NCBI GenBank assembly: GCA_047639575.1
Contig: JBLIOB010000263.1
Coordinates: 1 to 6,080, forward strand
Reading direction: 5' to 3'
Origin: JBLIOB01 sp047639575
GTDB lineage: Bacteria; Bacteroidota; Bacteroidia; Flavobacteriales_D; Parvicellaceae
Length of the DNA stretch: 6,080 nt
The notes beneath the pieces are model-generated. The model had not been told where the DNA came from, did not search any database, and worked only from the letters and a program-made list of their open reading frames with translations. The position numbers and the translations under genes are program-made. This document shows positions 5,962 to 6,080 of this stretch, one piece after another (the first letter of the stretch is position 1; each line of letters begins with the position of its first letter).

Positions 5962-5972
5962 CAAAATTAAAA

Positions 5973-6080
5973 ATGAACGAAACAACTGAAAGATTACCTT
6001 ATAAGGTAAAAGATATTTCCCTAGCAGAATGGGGTAGAAAAGAAATGGATCTAGCTGAAGCTGAAATGCCAGGTTTAATG
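5973..6080 (+). CDS. ahcY: AhcY, adenosylhomocysteinase, N-terminal fragment (continues past window)
   Basis: AhcY hydrolyses S-adenosyl-L-homocysteine to adenosine and homocysteine using bound NAD+, and so clears the product of SAM-dependent methylation. Only 36 codons are present, out of a family length of about 430-480. The N-terminal signature is clear: YKVKDISLAEWGRKE (residues 10-24) followed by LAEAEMPGLM (27-36), which is strongly conserved in this family. The ATG at 5973 follows an A-rich leader without Shine-Dalgarno sequence, as usual in Bacteroidota. It has its own promoter and a structured leader. Catalytic and NAD-binding parts lie beyond the window. Confidence 0.93.
   Translation, partial: MNETTERLPYKVKDISLAEWGRKEMDLAEAEMPGLM

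Noticed and set aside
5898..5972. Known SAH or SAM riboswitch upstream of ahcY
   Set aside because: I could not match the conserved cores of the SAH or SAM-II classes to this short leader by eye; kept only as an unassigned hairpin.

Overview
The window looks like a low-GC chromosome segment from a Bacteroidota bacterium, probably of the Flavobacteriia/Flavobacteriales kind. The evidence is the AT-rich sequence, A-rich start-codon leaders without Shine-Dalgarno motifs, a promoter of the Bacteroidota type (TTG, about 20 nt, TAnnTTTG), and the gene set: a ThiF fused to a rhodanese domain, a bacterial GGGP synthase, and a Sfp-type phosphopantetheinyl transferase next to ahcY. The genus cannot be fixed from the sequence.

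Left part (1-2724, + strand): the 3' end of a thiamine thiazole operon. It holds the C-terminal two thirds of thiH (2-iminoacetate synthase), then an unrecognised acidic protein with YD/MORN-like sequence repeats, then a ThiF/MoeB-type adenylyltransferase with a C-terminal rhodanese domain. The three are packed without gaps. thiH and the unknown gene are bridged by an 11-codon mini-ORF that overlaps both, and the unknown gene overlaps thiF by 17 nt. The upstream operon genes (thiS, thiC, thiE, thiG and any TPP riboswitch) would lie outside the window.

Middle part (2721-4719, - strand): three genes read toward the thi operon, meeting it tail to tail with stop codons overlapping by 4 nt. In transcription order they are a 4'-phosphopantetheinyl transferase, a geranylgeranylglyceryl/heptaprenylglyceryl phosphate synthase, and a divergent ThiE/TenI-family protein. 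The last two overlap by ATGA. The ThiE/TenI protein probably belongs functionally with the thiazole genes across the convergent junction.

Right part (4788-6080, + strand): a secreted or surface WG-repeat protein with nine repeats, ending in a strong intrinsic terminator. A good Bacteroidota promoter follows, then a GC-richer leader with a hairpin plus T-tract directly before the start of ahcY (adenosylhomocysteinase), of which only the first 36 codons are present. ahcY ties to the thi region only loosely: ThiH consumes SAM (yielding 5'-deoxyadenosine), while AhcY clears SAH from methylation.

No rRNA, tRNA, CRISPR array, insertion sequence or phage gene was seen. There is no gene-free stretch over 300 bases; the longest is 5802-5972, which holds the terminator, promoter and leader. 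Nothing here amounts to a clear new system. The best leads are the unknown protein embedded in the thi operon, the mini-ORF junction, and the ahcY leader.
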